Below are positions 14,966-22,378 of a DNA stretch of 22,378 bases, in pieces. The stretch lies in assembly GCA_013214425.1 (NCBI GenBank), contig JABSPN010000005.1, positions 1-22,378 on the forward strand. Direction: 5' to 3'. The first letter of the stretch is position 1. Every line of letters begins with the position of its first letter. The notes below the pieces were generated by a model, which saw nothing but the letters and a program-made list of their open reading frames with translations, made no database searches and was not told the DNA's origin. The position numbers and the translations under genes are program-made. This DNA comes from Flavobacteriaceae bacterium (GTDB lineage Bacteria > Bacteroidota > Bacteroidia > Flavobacteriales > Flavobacteriaceae).

Positions 14966-16390
14966 TTGAGTATATTAAAACGTTTTTTTAAAGACACCTT
15001 TATTTATGGCTTAGCAATCGTATTGCCAAGAATCATCAACTTCCTTTTAGTTAGGCTTCATACTGACAATTTAGAGAACGAAGCTTTTTCAGATAATACC
15101 ACTTTTTATGTCTATGCAGCATTCTTTAACGTATTCCTTACTTACGGAATGGAAACTGCCTTTTTTAGGTTTTTCAGTAAAACAAAAGACAAAGCCATAG
15201 TATTTTCTACTTCATTAATTGCCTTAACGGTAACTACATTAACTTTTGGTGTTATTGTATTCAGTTTAGCAGATCAAATAGCAGAAATCTTGTTGATTAA
15301 CGTCAGATTCTTCAAAATTCTAGTTGGAGTTACAGTTTTAGAAACTCTTATTGTTATCCCTTTTGCTTATTTGAGAGTTGCTGGGAGGCCAATTAGATTT
15401 GCTGTCTTAAAAATGATTAATGTACTGGTAATTGTTCTACTAAACATCCTGTTTTTATCAGAAGTTTATGGTAGCCTGTACCTTCGAGAATTAATTCCTG
15501 TTCCAGAGAAAGTAGAATATGTATTCATTGCAAATTTAATGGCCAGTATTGTCGTTTTTATTCTTTGCTTACCTTACTTTCTTAAATCATCTTGGAAATT
15601 TGATGGCAGCTTACTTAAAAACATGCTTCGATATGGATGGCCTATTATGGTTGCTGGTTTTGCCTTTGTAATCAATGAGAATCTAGACAAATGGTTATTA
15701 CCAATTATGGTAGATAAAGCCACTAATGGTTCCTATGCAGCTTGCTACAAATTAGGAGTATTCATGACTTTATTCATACAAGCTTTTAGAATGGGTGCAG
15801 AACCTTTTTTCTTTAATCATGCCAAAGAGAAAAATGCTCCTGAAACTTACGCCAGAATTTTAAAATACTTTACCATCGTTGGCTCCATAGGGTTAGTCAC
15901 AATAATTGTAGCAATAGAACCTCTAAAACACCTATTCATCAATGAATCATATTACGATGCATTAGAAATAGTTCCTTATATCCTTTTGGCTAATTTGTTT
16001 TTAGGTATTTATCACAACCTAGCCGTTTGGTATAAACTTACTGATAAAACGCGATATGGAATGTACATTTCACTTATAGGAGCAGCAATTACTATCCTCT
16101 TTAATGTCGTCATGATTGATGTCATTGGATTTATGGCTTGTGCCTATGCTACTGTCACCGCTTACGGAACCATGATGCTGATTTCTTATTTCCTCGGAAG
16201 AAAACATTATGAGGTGCCTTATGATGTGAAAAGAATTGTTTTTTATCTAATACTATCGACGGGTTTATCGTTAATATCTTTTTATCAATTTCCCGATAAT
16301 ATGTGGATAGGAACAGCATTATTATGCGTATTTTTAGCCATCATTTTCTTCCTAGAAAGAAAAGAATTGAAACAAGTATTAAAAAGTTAA
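14966..16390 (+). CDS. Wzx/MATE-like polysaccharide flippase
   Basis: Integral inner-membrane protein of 474 residues with about 12-14 hydrophobic segments, of the oligosaccharide flippase / polysaccharide-biosynthesis transporter type. Such proteins move undecaprenyl-linked glycans to the periplasmic face. The N-terminal block SILKRFFKDTFIYGLAIVLP and the mid-protein GWPIMVAGFAFVINENLDKW are family-like. The start is TTG at 14966: an in-frame TAA stands at 14954-14956, no ATG lies between, and the conserved N-terminus requires this start. It heads an operon, with dut only 6 bp after its stop. The nearby nucleotidyltransferase supports a surface-glycan role, but the substrate cannot be read. 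Confidence 0.88.
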   Translation: MSILKRFFKDTFIYGLAIVLPRIINFLLVRLHTDNLENEAFSDNTTFYVYAAFFNVFLTYGMETAFFRFFSKTKDKAIVFSTSLIALTVTTLTFGVIVFSLADQIAEILLINVRFFKILVGVTVLETLIVIPFAYLRVAGRPIRFAVLKMINVLVIVLLNILFLSEVYGSLYLRELIPVPEKVEYVFIANLMASIVVFILCLPYFLKSSWKFDGSLLKNMLRYGWPIMVAGFAFVINENLDKWLLPIMVDKATNGSYAACYKLGVFMTLFIQAFRMGAEPFFFNHAKEKNAPETYARILKYFTIVGSIGLVTIIVAIEPLKHLFINESYYDALEIVPYILLANLFLGIYHNLAVWYKLTDKTRYGMYISLIGAAITILFNVVMIDVIGFMACAYATVTAYGTMMLISYFLGRKHYEVPYDVKRIVFYLILSTGLSLISFYQFPDNMWIGTALLCVFLAIIFFLERKELKQVLKS

Positions 16391-16396
16391 GAGTAG

Positions 16397-16831
16397 ATGC
16401 AAATCAATATCATCAACACCTCAGCTCATGACCTTCCGCATTATGAAACTGAAGCTTCTGCAGGAATGGATCTTAGAGCTAATATTTCAGAAATCATTAC
16501 ATTAAAACCTTTAGAAAGAACCATCGTAAAAACAGGGTTGTTTATCGAGCTGCCCATCGGCTTTGAAGCACAGGTTCGTCCGCGAAGTGGACTCGCCGCA
16601 AAAAAAGGAATCACCGTGTTGAATGCTCCCGGCACAATCGATGCAGACTATAGAGGTGAAATAGGGGTGATTTTAGTAAATCTTTCTAATGATGATTTTG
16701 TGATCGAAAACGGAGAGCGTATTGCTCAACTTGTGATCGCAAAACATGAAAGAGCAGAATGGAATGAGGTAGCAGAACTTTCAGAAACAGCCAGAGGAGC
16801 TGGTGGATTTGGAAGTACAGGAGTAAAATAA
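16397..16831 (+). CDS. dut: dUTP diphosphatase
   Basis: Hydrolyses dUTP to dUMP and diphosphate, which keeps uracil out of DNA and supplies dTMP synthesis; a cytosolic homotrimer in the known family. The 144 residues carry all five motifs: AGMDLRA (22-28), RPRSGLA (61-67), NAPGTIDADYRGEI (76-89, with the catalytic-water Asp), GERIAQLV (107-114) and RGAGGFGSTG (133-142). The last is the glycine-rich arm that closes over the active site. Length and motif spacing are normal. It sits 6 bp after the flippase gene and 24 bp before the nucleotidyltransferase, so it is carried as a housekeeping gene inside an envelope operon. Confidence 0.97.
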   Translation: MQINIINTSAHDLPHYETEASAGMDLRANISEIITLKPLERTIVKTGLFIELPIGFEAQVRPRSGLAAKKGITVLNAPGTIDADYRGEIGVILVNLSNDDFVIENGERIAQLVIAKHERAEWNEVAELSETARGAGGFGSTGVK

Positions 16832-16855
16832 GTGGTTAATTAAATAGATAAAAAC

Positions 16856-17872
16856 ATGAAAATTATAGTTCCAATGGCAGGAAGAGGGTCACGATTAAGG
16901 CCTCATACCTTAACCGTACCAAAACCTTTAATCCCAGTGGCAGGAAAACCAATTGTACACCGTTTGGTTTCAGATATCGCTGAGGTTTTAGGAGAGCCTA
17001 TAGAAGAAATTGCCTTTGTATTAGGTGATCCAGCTTTTTTTGGAGATGATGTGGTAACGAGCTTAAAAGCATTAGCAGAAAGCCTTGGTGCAAAAGGAAC
17101 AATTTATCGTCAGGATCAACCTCTAGGAACAGGTCACGCCATTATGTGTGCCAAAGAATCACTATCGGGCCCAGCAGTTATTGCCTACGCCGATACATTG
17201 ATTAGAGCCGACTTTAACCTGGATAAAGATGCAGACTCTGTTATTTGGGTAAAACAAGTCGATCAACCAGAAGCTTACGGAGTTGTTAAACTAAATGACA
17301 ACAACGAAATTGTTGAGTTGGTAGAAAAGCCTCAGGAGTTTGTTTCAGACTTAGCAGTAATCGGAATATATTACTTTAAAGATGTTGGCGTTTTAAAACA
17401 AGAGCTACAACATGTGTTGGATAATAATATAATCAATGGTGGAGAATACCAGATTAACGATGGTATTAAAGGAATGATGAGCAAAGGGAAAATATTCAAA
17501 ACAGGAAAAGTTGATGAGTGGATGGACTGTGGAAACAAATTGGTGACCGTAGAAACCAATCAACGGATGCTTGGATTCTTAGAAAAAGATGGAGAGCACC
17601 TAGTTTCAGAAAATGTTACTTTAGAAAATGCGACTATTGTTCCTCCTTGTTTTATTGGAGATAATGTAGTACTCAAAAATGCAACTATAGGACCGTTTGT
17701 TTCCGTAGGAAATGATACCGTAATTGAAAATGCTACTATTAAAAATTCGTTAATTCAGACAAAAGCAGTGATTAAAAATGCTAATTTAGAGGAGGCGATG
17801 ATTGGTAATCATGCAAAATATAATGGGGAGTTTACCCGAATAAGTATTGGCGATTATAGCGTTATGGAATAA
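16856..17872 (+). CDS. Sugar-phosphate nucleotidyltransferase with left-handed beta-helix tail
   Basis: Cytosolic enzyme expected to make an NDP-sugar from a sugar-1-phosphate and an NTP. The N-terminal Rossmann-like domain has the nucleotide-binding signature GRGSRLRP (9-16) and PKP (22-24). It continues with QPLGTGHAIMCA (88-99), the metal-binding aspartate in YADTLI (111-116), and VEKP (156-159). Residues about 252-335 are hexapeptide repeats of a left-handed beta-helix (LENATI, LKNATI, IENATI). Overall it resembles glucose-1-phosphate thymidylyl- or uridylyltransferases, but the base and sugar are not determined by these motifs. Its place between flippase/dut and the TPR gene suggests it feeds surface-glycan synthesis. 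Confidence 0.9.
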   Translation: MKIIVPMAGRGSRLRPHTLTVPKPLIPVAGKPIVHRLVSDIAEVLGEPIEEIAFVLGDPAFFGDDVVTSLKALAESLGAKGTIYRQDQPLGTGHAIMCAKESLSGPAVIAYADTLIRADFNLDKDADSVIWVKQVDQPEAYGVVKLNDNNEIVELVEKPQEFVSDLAVIGIYYFKDVGVLKQELQHVLDNNIINGGEYQINDGIKGMMSKGKIFKTGKVDEWMDCGNKLVTVETNQRMLGFLEKDGEHLVSENVTLENATIVPPCFIGDNVVLKNATIGPFVSVGNDTVIENATIKNSLIQTKAVIKNANLEEAMIGNHAKYNGEFTRISIGDYSVME

Positions 17873-17914
17873 TATTTGAAGTTCCTATCATAGTATTCGT
17901 TAGTTTAGCATAGA

Positions 17915-19270
17915 ATGAAGCAATGGAAATTCATACAATTCGTTTTGCTGGGAATGTTTTTGTTCTCCGGAATTTCCTTTGCGCAAGAAGAAGAACGAGA
18001 AGATGATTTAGGTGATGTTTCCGATGCCTTTCAGGAGCATTTCTTCGAAGGACTGAAGCAATCGGCTATAGAAAACCATGAAAGAGCCATTGCGGCTTTC
18101 TCTAAATGTCTGGAAGAAAATCCCAATAATGCCATTGTTCAGTATGAAATAGGGAAGGCCTATCTAAAAACTGAAGAATACAGTTTAGCTCAAAGTTCCC
18201 TGGAAAAAGCCATCGAACTTGATGATAAAAACGTCTGGTATCTCGACAGCCTTTATGAAGCCTATGATAAAACCAATCAGGATGACAAAGCCATTGAAAT
18301 TTTAAAAAAATTGTCAGTATTTCATCCAGATTATAAACTAGATCTGGTTAAATATTATTTCAATAAAACCCGTTTTGATCAAGCTTTAAGCTTAATGGAT
18401 GAATTGGATGAAGAAACAGGCATCAATTCAGATAGAGATCTTTTAAGAAAACTCATTTACCAACGATCTGGTTACTCAGAGAGTAAAATAGCTTTTTACA
18501 AAAAGCGTATCTCGCAACAACCTGCTAACGAAGACCATTATTTACAAATAATCTACGAATACAGCAACCAAAATGATGTAATCAATGCTAAGGCTATTGC
18601 TCAGCAATTGTTAAAAGAAAATCCGAATTCAGAAAAAGTACATTTAGGTTTATACAAATTCTACTTAGAAGACAATGAAAAGGAATTGGCTTATAACTCA
18701 CTTAAAACTGTTTTAAAAAGTCAGAGTATCGAAGAGCCCTCTAAAAGAAAACTGTTGAATGATTATTTAAGATTTTTAAGAAACTCTGAACCCAATCCAG
18801 CTCAAATAGAAGAGTTGGCCGCTATTATCAAAGACAGTGCTAATAATAGCAGATTAACCAGAATCATTACCGATTACTATACAAGTATTGGAGATTTAAA
18901 CAAAGCTGTAGAAGTACAAACAAGTGCTGGAGTAGATATGAATGATTTTAACAGCGTGAGAAGTTATTTAATTGCTTTGTCTCAAGCCAAAGAACATGAA
19001 AAAGTGATTGTAACAGCTACCGAAGCTTTAGAATTATATCCTTCTCAACCGCTTTTATACATGTTAAACGGAGTAGCTTTAAACAGCAAAAATTTACCCG
19101 ACAAGGCAATAGAATCCTTAGAAATCGGTTTAGAATATATTATCGATGATCCAATTTTAGAAAGTGATTTCTATTATCAAATGGCACAATCGTATAAAAT
19201 CAAACAAAACGAATCTAAGCATAAAGAATTTTTGTTAAAGGCAAAACAAACACTTGAAAATGCAAATTAG
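17915..19270 (+). CDS. Exported TPR protein
   Basis: 451 residues with a Sec signal peptide (FVLLGMFLFSGISFAQ, cleavage near 23/24) and no lipobox, so probably periplasmic. After an acidic linker the chain is almost entirely helical tetratricopeptide repeats. Examples are residues about 51-84 (AIENHERAIAAFSKCLEENP), 85-118 (YEIGKAYLKTEEYSLAQSSL), and a terminal set near 385-440 (YMLNGVALNSKNLPDKAIES). TPR arrays hold protein partners and have no catalytic role. It lies 42 bp after the nucleotidyltransferase gene and 12 bp before the DUF4292 gene. Its position in an envelope operon suggests it scaffolds cell-wall or outer-membrane assembly, but the partner is unknown. Confidence 0.88.
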   Translation: MKQWKFIQFVLLGMFLFSGISFAQEEEREDDLGDVSDAFQEHFFEGLKQSAIENHERAIAAFSKCLEENPNNAIVQYEIGKAYLKTEEYSLAQSSLEKAIELDDKNVWYLDSLYEAYDKTNQDDKAIEILKKLSVFHPDYKLDLVKYYFNKTRFDQALSLMDELDEETGINSDRDLLRKLIYQRSGYSESKIAFYKKRISQQPANEDHYLQIIYEYSNQNDVINAKAIAQQLLKENPNSEKVHLGLYKFYLEDNEKELAYNSLKTVLKSQSIEEPSKRKLLNDYLRFLRNSEPNPAQIEELAAIIKDSANNSRLTRIITDYYTSIGDLNKAVEVQTSAGVDMNDFNSVRSYLIALSQAKEHEKVIVTATEALELYPSQPLLYMLNGVALNSKNLPDKAIESLEIGLEYIIDDPILESDFYYQMAQSYKIKQNESKHKEFLLKAKQTLENAN

Positions 19271-19282
19271 AATTGAACATAC

Positions 19283-20053
19283 ATGAACAAAATCATTCAA
19301 TATAGCTTTGTAATACTATTATTTCTCAGTAGTTGTAAAACTCAACAAGTAGCCTCAGGTAGCTCAGATATCAAAAAGATGTCTGCTAAAGAAGTAATCA
19401 AAAAGCATGATAAAAGTAAGGCTGATTTTAAGACATTAAGTTCTAAACTAAAGGTTCGTTATGAAGATCCAACCCAAACTCAAAATGTGACAGTAAGTCT
19501 TAGAATAGAGAAAGACAAAAAGATCTGGATTAGCGCTTCACTATTAATTCCTTTAGCCAAAGTATTAATTACTCCTGAACGTATTAGTTATTACAACAAA
19601 ATTGATAAGACTTATTTCGAAGGAGACTTTTCACTGGTGAGCAATTGGTTAGGAACCGAATTAGATTTCCAACAAGTACAAAGTCTTTTATTAGGAGAAT
19701 CATTATTTGATCTCAATGATGGAAAACATACCGCCGAAGTATACGACACTTCCTATCTGGTGAAACCAAAAAAACAATTAGAACTTTTCGAGCGTTTGTT
19801 CTTAATTAATGCCAAGCACTTCAAAATGGATTCTCAAGAAATATCTCAAGTACAAGAGTCAAGAATCCTATTAGTAAACTATAACGAATATCAAGATGTT
19901 TCTAAAGAGAAATTACCAAAAAAGGTGAAAGTAGTCGCTGTTGATAAAAAAGACGAAACAAAGCTAGATATTGACTTTAGAAGTATAACTTTGAATAGAG
20001 ATCTTTCGTTCCCGTTTAAAATTCCTGGACACTATAGTGAAATCAAGTTTTAA
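19283..20053 (+). CDS. DUF4292 lipoprotein, LolB-like
   Basis: 256-residue lipoprotein with signal peptide ILLFLSSC and Cys18. The next residues, KTQQVAS, lack the acidic surface-export signal, so it should face the periplasm. Conserved DUF4292 features are visible: LSSKLKVRYED, VSLRIEKDKKIWISASLL, AKVLITPERISYYNKIDKTY and FEGDFSLVSNWLG, then a C-terminal FPFKIPGHYSEI. The alternating beta pattern, with IWISASLLIPLAKVLITP, is like the LolA/LolB lipoprotein-carrier fold. A role in lipoprotein insertion or lipid binding is therefore inferred, not shown. Its TAA stop (20051-20053) overlaps the next ATG by one base (TAATG), which implies translational coupling with the EnvC-like gene. Confidence 0.88.
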   Translation: MNKIIQYSFVILLFLSSCKTQQVASGSSDIKKMSAKEVIKKHDKSKADFKTLSSKLKVRYEDPTQTQNVTVSLRIEKDKKIWISASLLIPLAKVLITPERISYYNKIDKTYFEGDFSLVSNWLGTELDFQQVQSLLLGESLFDLNDGKHTAEVYDTSYLVKPKKQLELFERLFLINAKHFKMDSQEISQVQESRILLVNYNEYQDVSKEKLPKKVKVVAVDKKDETKLDIDFRSITLNRDLSFPFKIPGHYSEIKF

Positions 20054-21291
20054 TGCCAACGCTACACAAGACATACCGACTATTTTTTCTCCTGATTTTC
20101 TCACTTTTACTGAGCAATACTGCCTTTTCTCAAAGTAGTAAGCAAAAGAAATTAGAAAATAGAAGAAAAGAGATTTTAGCAGAAATAAGGCAAATCAACA
20201 CGCTGTTAGATGCGAGTAAAAAAGAGAAAACCTCTTTATTAAATCAGGTAGAAGAACTCGACTTAACAGTAAAAGCGACCCAACGACTCATTAAAATCAC
20301 CAACGAACAGGCCAATCTGTTAACAAGAGAGATTCGAGCAAACACAAAAAAGCTAAAAGAGCTAGAAGAAGAATTAGCCTTATTAAAAGAAGATTACGCG
20401 AAAATGGTGGTACGCTCTTATAAGAGCAAAAAACACGATAGTAAATTAATGTTTATCCTGTCGTCAGACAACTTTGTTCAGGCCTATAAACGATTACAAT
20501 ACATCAAGCAATATACTGACTACAGAAAAAAACAAGGCGATTCGATTAAAGCCAAAACAGAGAAACTTAAAGTAATCAATCAAAATTTAGATCGTCAGAA
20601 AACAGATAAAGAAGCCTTGATTGCTGAAAATAAGCGTACACGAAAAAAATTATTAGCTGAAAAACAAGAGCAAGAAACGTTAGTCGCCAATATCAAGAAA
20701 GACGAAGGAAGGTATATTGTTCAAATCAGGAAAAGACAAAAGGAAAGAGATCGAATTGAGAAACAAATCGACAAAATTATTCGTGATGCTATCGCCAAAT
20801 CTAATAAAGGTAAGCCTAGTACACCAAAATCTAAAACTAATTTTACTTTAACCAAAGAAACCAAAGCTTTAGCCTCAAACTTTAGAGCTAACAAAGGGAA
20901 ATTACCCTGGCCCGTTGAGAAAGGAATTAAAACCGAAGGATATGGTAAGAAAAGACATCGTACGTTAGCCAATGTTACCACATTTAATCGCGGAGTTGAT
21001 ATCGCTACAGAAAAAGGTGCTGATGCCAGAGCTTGTTTTAAAGGCGAAGTGCTACGTATTGAAGTTTCAAGAGATACCAATAAAAGAACAATCTATCTCC
21101 AACACGGTAATTACATCACAATCTATAAAAACCTCAGTGAGGCTTATGTAAAAACTGGAGATAAAGTAGAAACCAAAGATCCCATTGGTAGAGTAGCTAA
21201 AGATTTGATCACTGGTAAAACACTACTAAAGTTTTTTATTTACCAAAACACGCAACGATTAAACCCAGAAGAATGGGTCTATAAAATGTAG
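20053..21291 (+). CDS. envC: EnvC-like murein hydrolase activator (degenerate LytM/M23)
   Basis: 412 residues: a signal peptide (LLIFSLLLSNTAFSQ, residues 13-27), a long charged coiled coil (about 28-250), a Ser/Thr/Lys linker, and a C-terminal LytM (peptidase M23) domain (about 285-412). The zinc site is lost. The first His of HxxxD is Asn312 (NRGVD; Asp316 kept), the YAHL histidine is Asn360 (YKNL), and the LHFE histidine is Lys393 (LLKFF). This matches E. coli EnvC, whose inactive LytM domain activates cell-division amidases, so an activator rather than an enzyme is likely. It is the last gene of the operon and is coupled to the DUF4292 gene. The gene symbol is by similarity of architecture only. 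Confidence 0.85.
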   Translation: MPTLHKTYRLFFLLIFSLLLSNTAFSQSSKQKKLENRRKEILAEIRQINTLLDASKKEKTSLLNQVEELDLTVKATQRLIKITNEQANLLTREIRANTKKLKELEEELALLKEDYAKMVVRSYKSKKHDSKLMFILSSDNFVQAYKRLQYIKQYTDYRKKQGDSIKAKTEKLKVINQNLDRQKTDKEALIAENKRTRKKLLAEKQEQETLVANIKKDEGRYIVQIRKRQKERDRIEKQIDKIIRDAIAKSNKGKPSTPKSKTNFTLTKETKALASNFRANKGKLPWPVEKGIKTEGYGKKRHRTLANVTTFNRGVDIATEKGADARACFKGEVLRIEVSRDTNKRTIYLQHGNYITIYKNLSEAYVKTGDKVETKDPIGRVAKDLITGKTLLKFFIYQNTQRLNPEEWVYKM

Positions 21292-21297
21292 GTTTGT

Positions 21298-21807
21298 CTA
21301 GCTAAATAAAGCCTTTAGCTCTGTCGCATCTGATGCTTTCATTTTTCCAGCTAAGACTAAACTTAATTGCTTACGCCTTAAAGCCCCTTCATAACGCTCT
21401 TTTTCTAAATCTGTTTGAGGGACAATCCCAGGAATAGGCACCGGACTCCCTGTTCTGTCTACAGCAACAAAGGTATAAATGGCCTCGTTAGCCTTAGTGC
21501 GAATTCCAGATTCACGATCTTCAATCCATACATCCATATACACTTCCATAGAGCTTTTAAAAGCTCTGGAAACTTTAGCTTCAATAGTTAAAACACTTCC
21601 GGTAGGAACGGCTTTATTGAACGCAACATGATTTACAGAGGCTGTGACTACAATTCTTCTGCAATGTCTTCTTGCTGCGATACTTGCTGCTCTATCCATT
21701 CTGGCTAAAAGTTCGCCTCCAAACAGGTTATTTAATGGGTTTGTTTCACCAGGTAAAACTAAATCTGTAACCGTAGTACAGGAATCAATAGGATGTTTTG
21801 CTTCCAT
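21298..21807 (-). CDS. Hotdog-fold acyl-CoA thioesterase
   Basis: Cytosolic YciA/BFIT-type thioesterase of 169 residues that hydrolyses acyl-CoA to free acid and CoA. The hotdog signature is clear: VLPGETNPLNNLFGGELLAR followed by MDRAASIAARRH, with Asp38 as the likely catalytic residue. Then come ASVNHVAFNKAVPTGSVL and the C-terminal strand TKANEAIYTFVAVDRTG. Chain-length preference is not readable. Its stop codon (21298-21300) faces the EnvC-like stop across 6 bp. It has its own promoter and starts at ATG 21807, only about 14 nt from the -7 box, so the leader is very short. Confidence 0.93.
   Translation of the reverse strand: MEAKHPIDSCTTVTDLVLPGETNPLNNLFGGELLARMDRAASIAARRHCRRIVVTASVNHVAFNKAVPTGSVLTIEAKVSRAFKSSMEVYMDVWIEDRESGIRTKANEAIYTFVAVDRTGSPVPIPGIVPQTDLEKERYEGALRRKQLSLVLAGKMKASDATELKALFS
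21300..21320. terminator. Possible small bidirectional hairpin at the convergent gene ends
   Basis: AGCTAAA (21300-21306) and TTTAGCT (21314-21320) form a 7-bp stem with a 7-nt loop inside the last codons of the thioesterase. Neither side has a T run, so it would be a poor intrinsic terminator. No better one separates the converging genes. Confidence 0.25.
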
Positions 21808-21821
21808 AGGAAAGTTTTATA

Positions 21822-21852
21822 CAAAGGTACGGTAGCTACATTAAATGCAAAA
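21822..21852 (-). promoter_or_regulatory. Promoter of the thioesterase gene
   Basis: On the minus strand, TTTTG (21852 down to 21848), an 18-bp spacer and TACCTTTG (21829 down to 21822) match both Bacteroidota promoter boxes. The thioesterase ATG at 21807 is about 14 bp downstream of the -7 box. It separates this gene from the SPOR gene, with an AT-only 16-bp palindrome at 21866-21881 between them. Confidence 0.65.
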
Positions 21853-21893
21853 CCGAAACAAATAAAATTTTAATTAAAATTGAATGAGAATAC

Positions 21894-22378
21894 TTACTTC
21901 ATATTCTTTACCAGCAACCAGGCTCCTTCGTTGTCATTAGCACGAATTTCTCTTAGTTTCTGAAGGGCTTCTTGAGCATCATTAGTACTAAAATAAGCTA
22001 CTTGGTGCAAACCATATTTATTTTGCCCAAGACGAGAAGGTTTGTAACTCGCTTCTTTTAAAAGCGCCATCTTTTTCTCAGCATTTTCTTCATATCGAAA
22101 AGCACCAGCAATAATATGATATTTCCCAGCTGGAGCAATTTCTTCAGTTTCTAATTCAAGTGTTAAGGCAGGCATTACACCTAAATCAAAACTTGCTTCT
22201 TGAATAACAAATTCTTCAGCTTTATTATCTGTTAATGAATTTTTAGTCTCCATTTCATCACCATATTTCCAATCGGCGATGAAACCTGTTGCTATTAAAA
22301 AGGCTGCCGCAGCTGCTATTTGTAGATACGGTCTTTTTGTTTTTTCTTCTTTCTCTTCAGGGGTCACAGTAATTTCAG
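21894..22378 (-). CDS. Membrane-anchored SPOR-domain protein (5' partial)
   Basis: C-terminal 161 codons of a SPOR-domain protein. The frame stays open to the window edge, so the GTG at 22367 is not the necessary start. Visible order: a charged cytoplasmic segment (EEKEEKTKRPYL), one membrane helix (IAAAAAFLIATGFIADW), a periplasmic acidic linker, and a SPOR domain over the last 80 residues (YHIIAGAFRYEENAEKKMAL to ALQKLREIRANDNEGAWLL). SPOR domains bind glycan strands stripped of stem peptides at division sites. Flavobacterial proteins of this layout often have an HU-CCDC81-like N-terminal domain, which would lie outside the window; that is inference. It is co-oriented with the thioesterase gene. 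Confidence 0.85.
   Translation of the reverse strand, partial: EITVTPEEKEEKTKRPYLQIAAAAAFLIATGFIADWKYGDEMETKNSLTDNKAEEFVIQEASFDLGVMPALTLELETEEIAPAGKYHIIAGAFRYEENAEKKMALLKEASYKPSRLGQNKYGLHQVAYFSTNDAQEALQKLREIRANDNEGAWLLVKNMK

Noticed and set aside
20721..21080. 119-codon minus-strand ORF inside the EnvC-like gene
   Set aside because: It lies wholly antisense to a well-supported gene and has low-complexity composition.
21866..21881. 16-bp palindrome as the SPOR-gene terminator
   Set aside because: It is made only of A and T, with no GC stem. It is expected by chance in such AT-rich intergenic DNA.

Overview
The window comes from an AT-rich member of the Bacteroidota, almost certainly a marine Flavobacteriaceae. 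The evidence is an atpBEFHAG block with no atpD or atpC behind it, an F0 a-subunit with a long N-terminal extension, lipoproteins with acidic residues after the lipobox cysteine, a type IX secretion (T9SS) style giant secreted protein, the flavobacterial DUF4292 family, and promoter-like TAnnTTTG boxes. Ribosome binding sites of the AGGAGG type are absent, as is usual in this phylum. Genus cannot be read from the sequence.

Region 1 (1-4842) is the F1F0 ATP synthase operon: atpB (5' end outside the window), atpE, atpF, atpH, atpA, atpG, closed by a strong intrinsic terminator. Three of its gaps hold inverted repeats, including a perfect 16-bp hairpin just after atpE.

Region 2 (about 4843-14860) is an accessory stretch of four exported proteins on the + strand: a beta-propeller lipoprotein, a lipoprotein with four PKD repeats and a C-terminal jelly-roll-like domain, a small lipoprotein of unknown family, and an 1883-residue secreted multidomain protein. 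The latter carries LamG, a metalloprotease-like domain whose HExxH is HQILH, a lamin-tail-like domain and a C-terminal sorting-like domain. The first two genes each end in their own terminator. The promoter of the third overlaps the preceding terminator, so these look like separate transcription units.

Region 3 (14888-21291) is a tightly packed envelope operon: Wzx-type flippase (TTG start), dUTPase, sugar-nucleotidyltransferase, TPR protein, LolB-like DUF4292 lipoprotein and an EnvC-like coiled-coil/degenerate LytM protein. It starts at a good promoter candidate. The genes suit surface polysaccharide supply plus cell-wall remodelling.

Region 4 (21298-22378, minus strand) holds a hotdog acyl-CoA thioesterase with a clear promoter and the 3' part of a membrane-anchored SPOR-domain protein that runs off the window. 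It converges on the envelope operon with only 6 bp between stop codons.

No tRNA, rRNA, insertion sequence, CRISPR array or phage gene was seen, and no gene-free stretch exceeds 300 bases. The longest gap is 213 bp, at 8995-9207. The least ordinary content is the pseudo-protease-bearing secreted protein, the atpE hairpin and the terminator/promoter overlap at 8326-8367. I saw no clear new multi-gene system.
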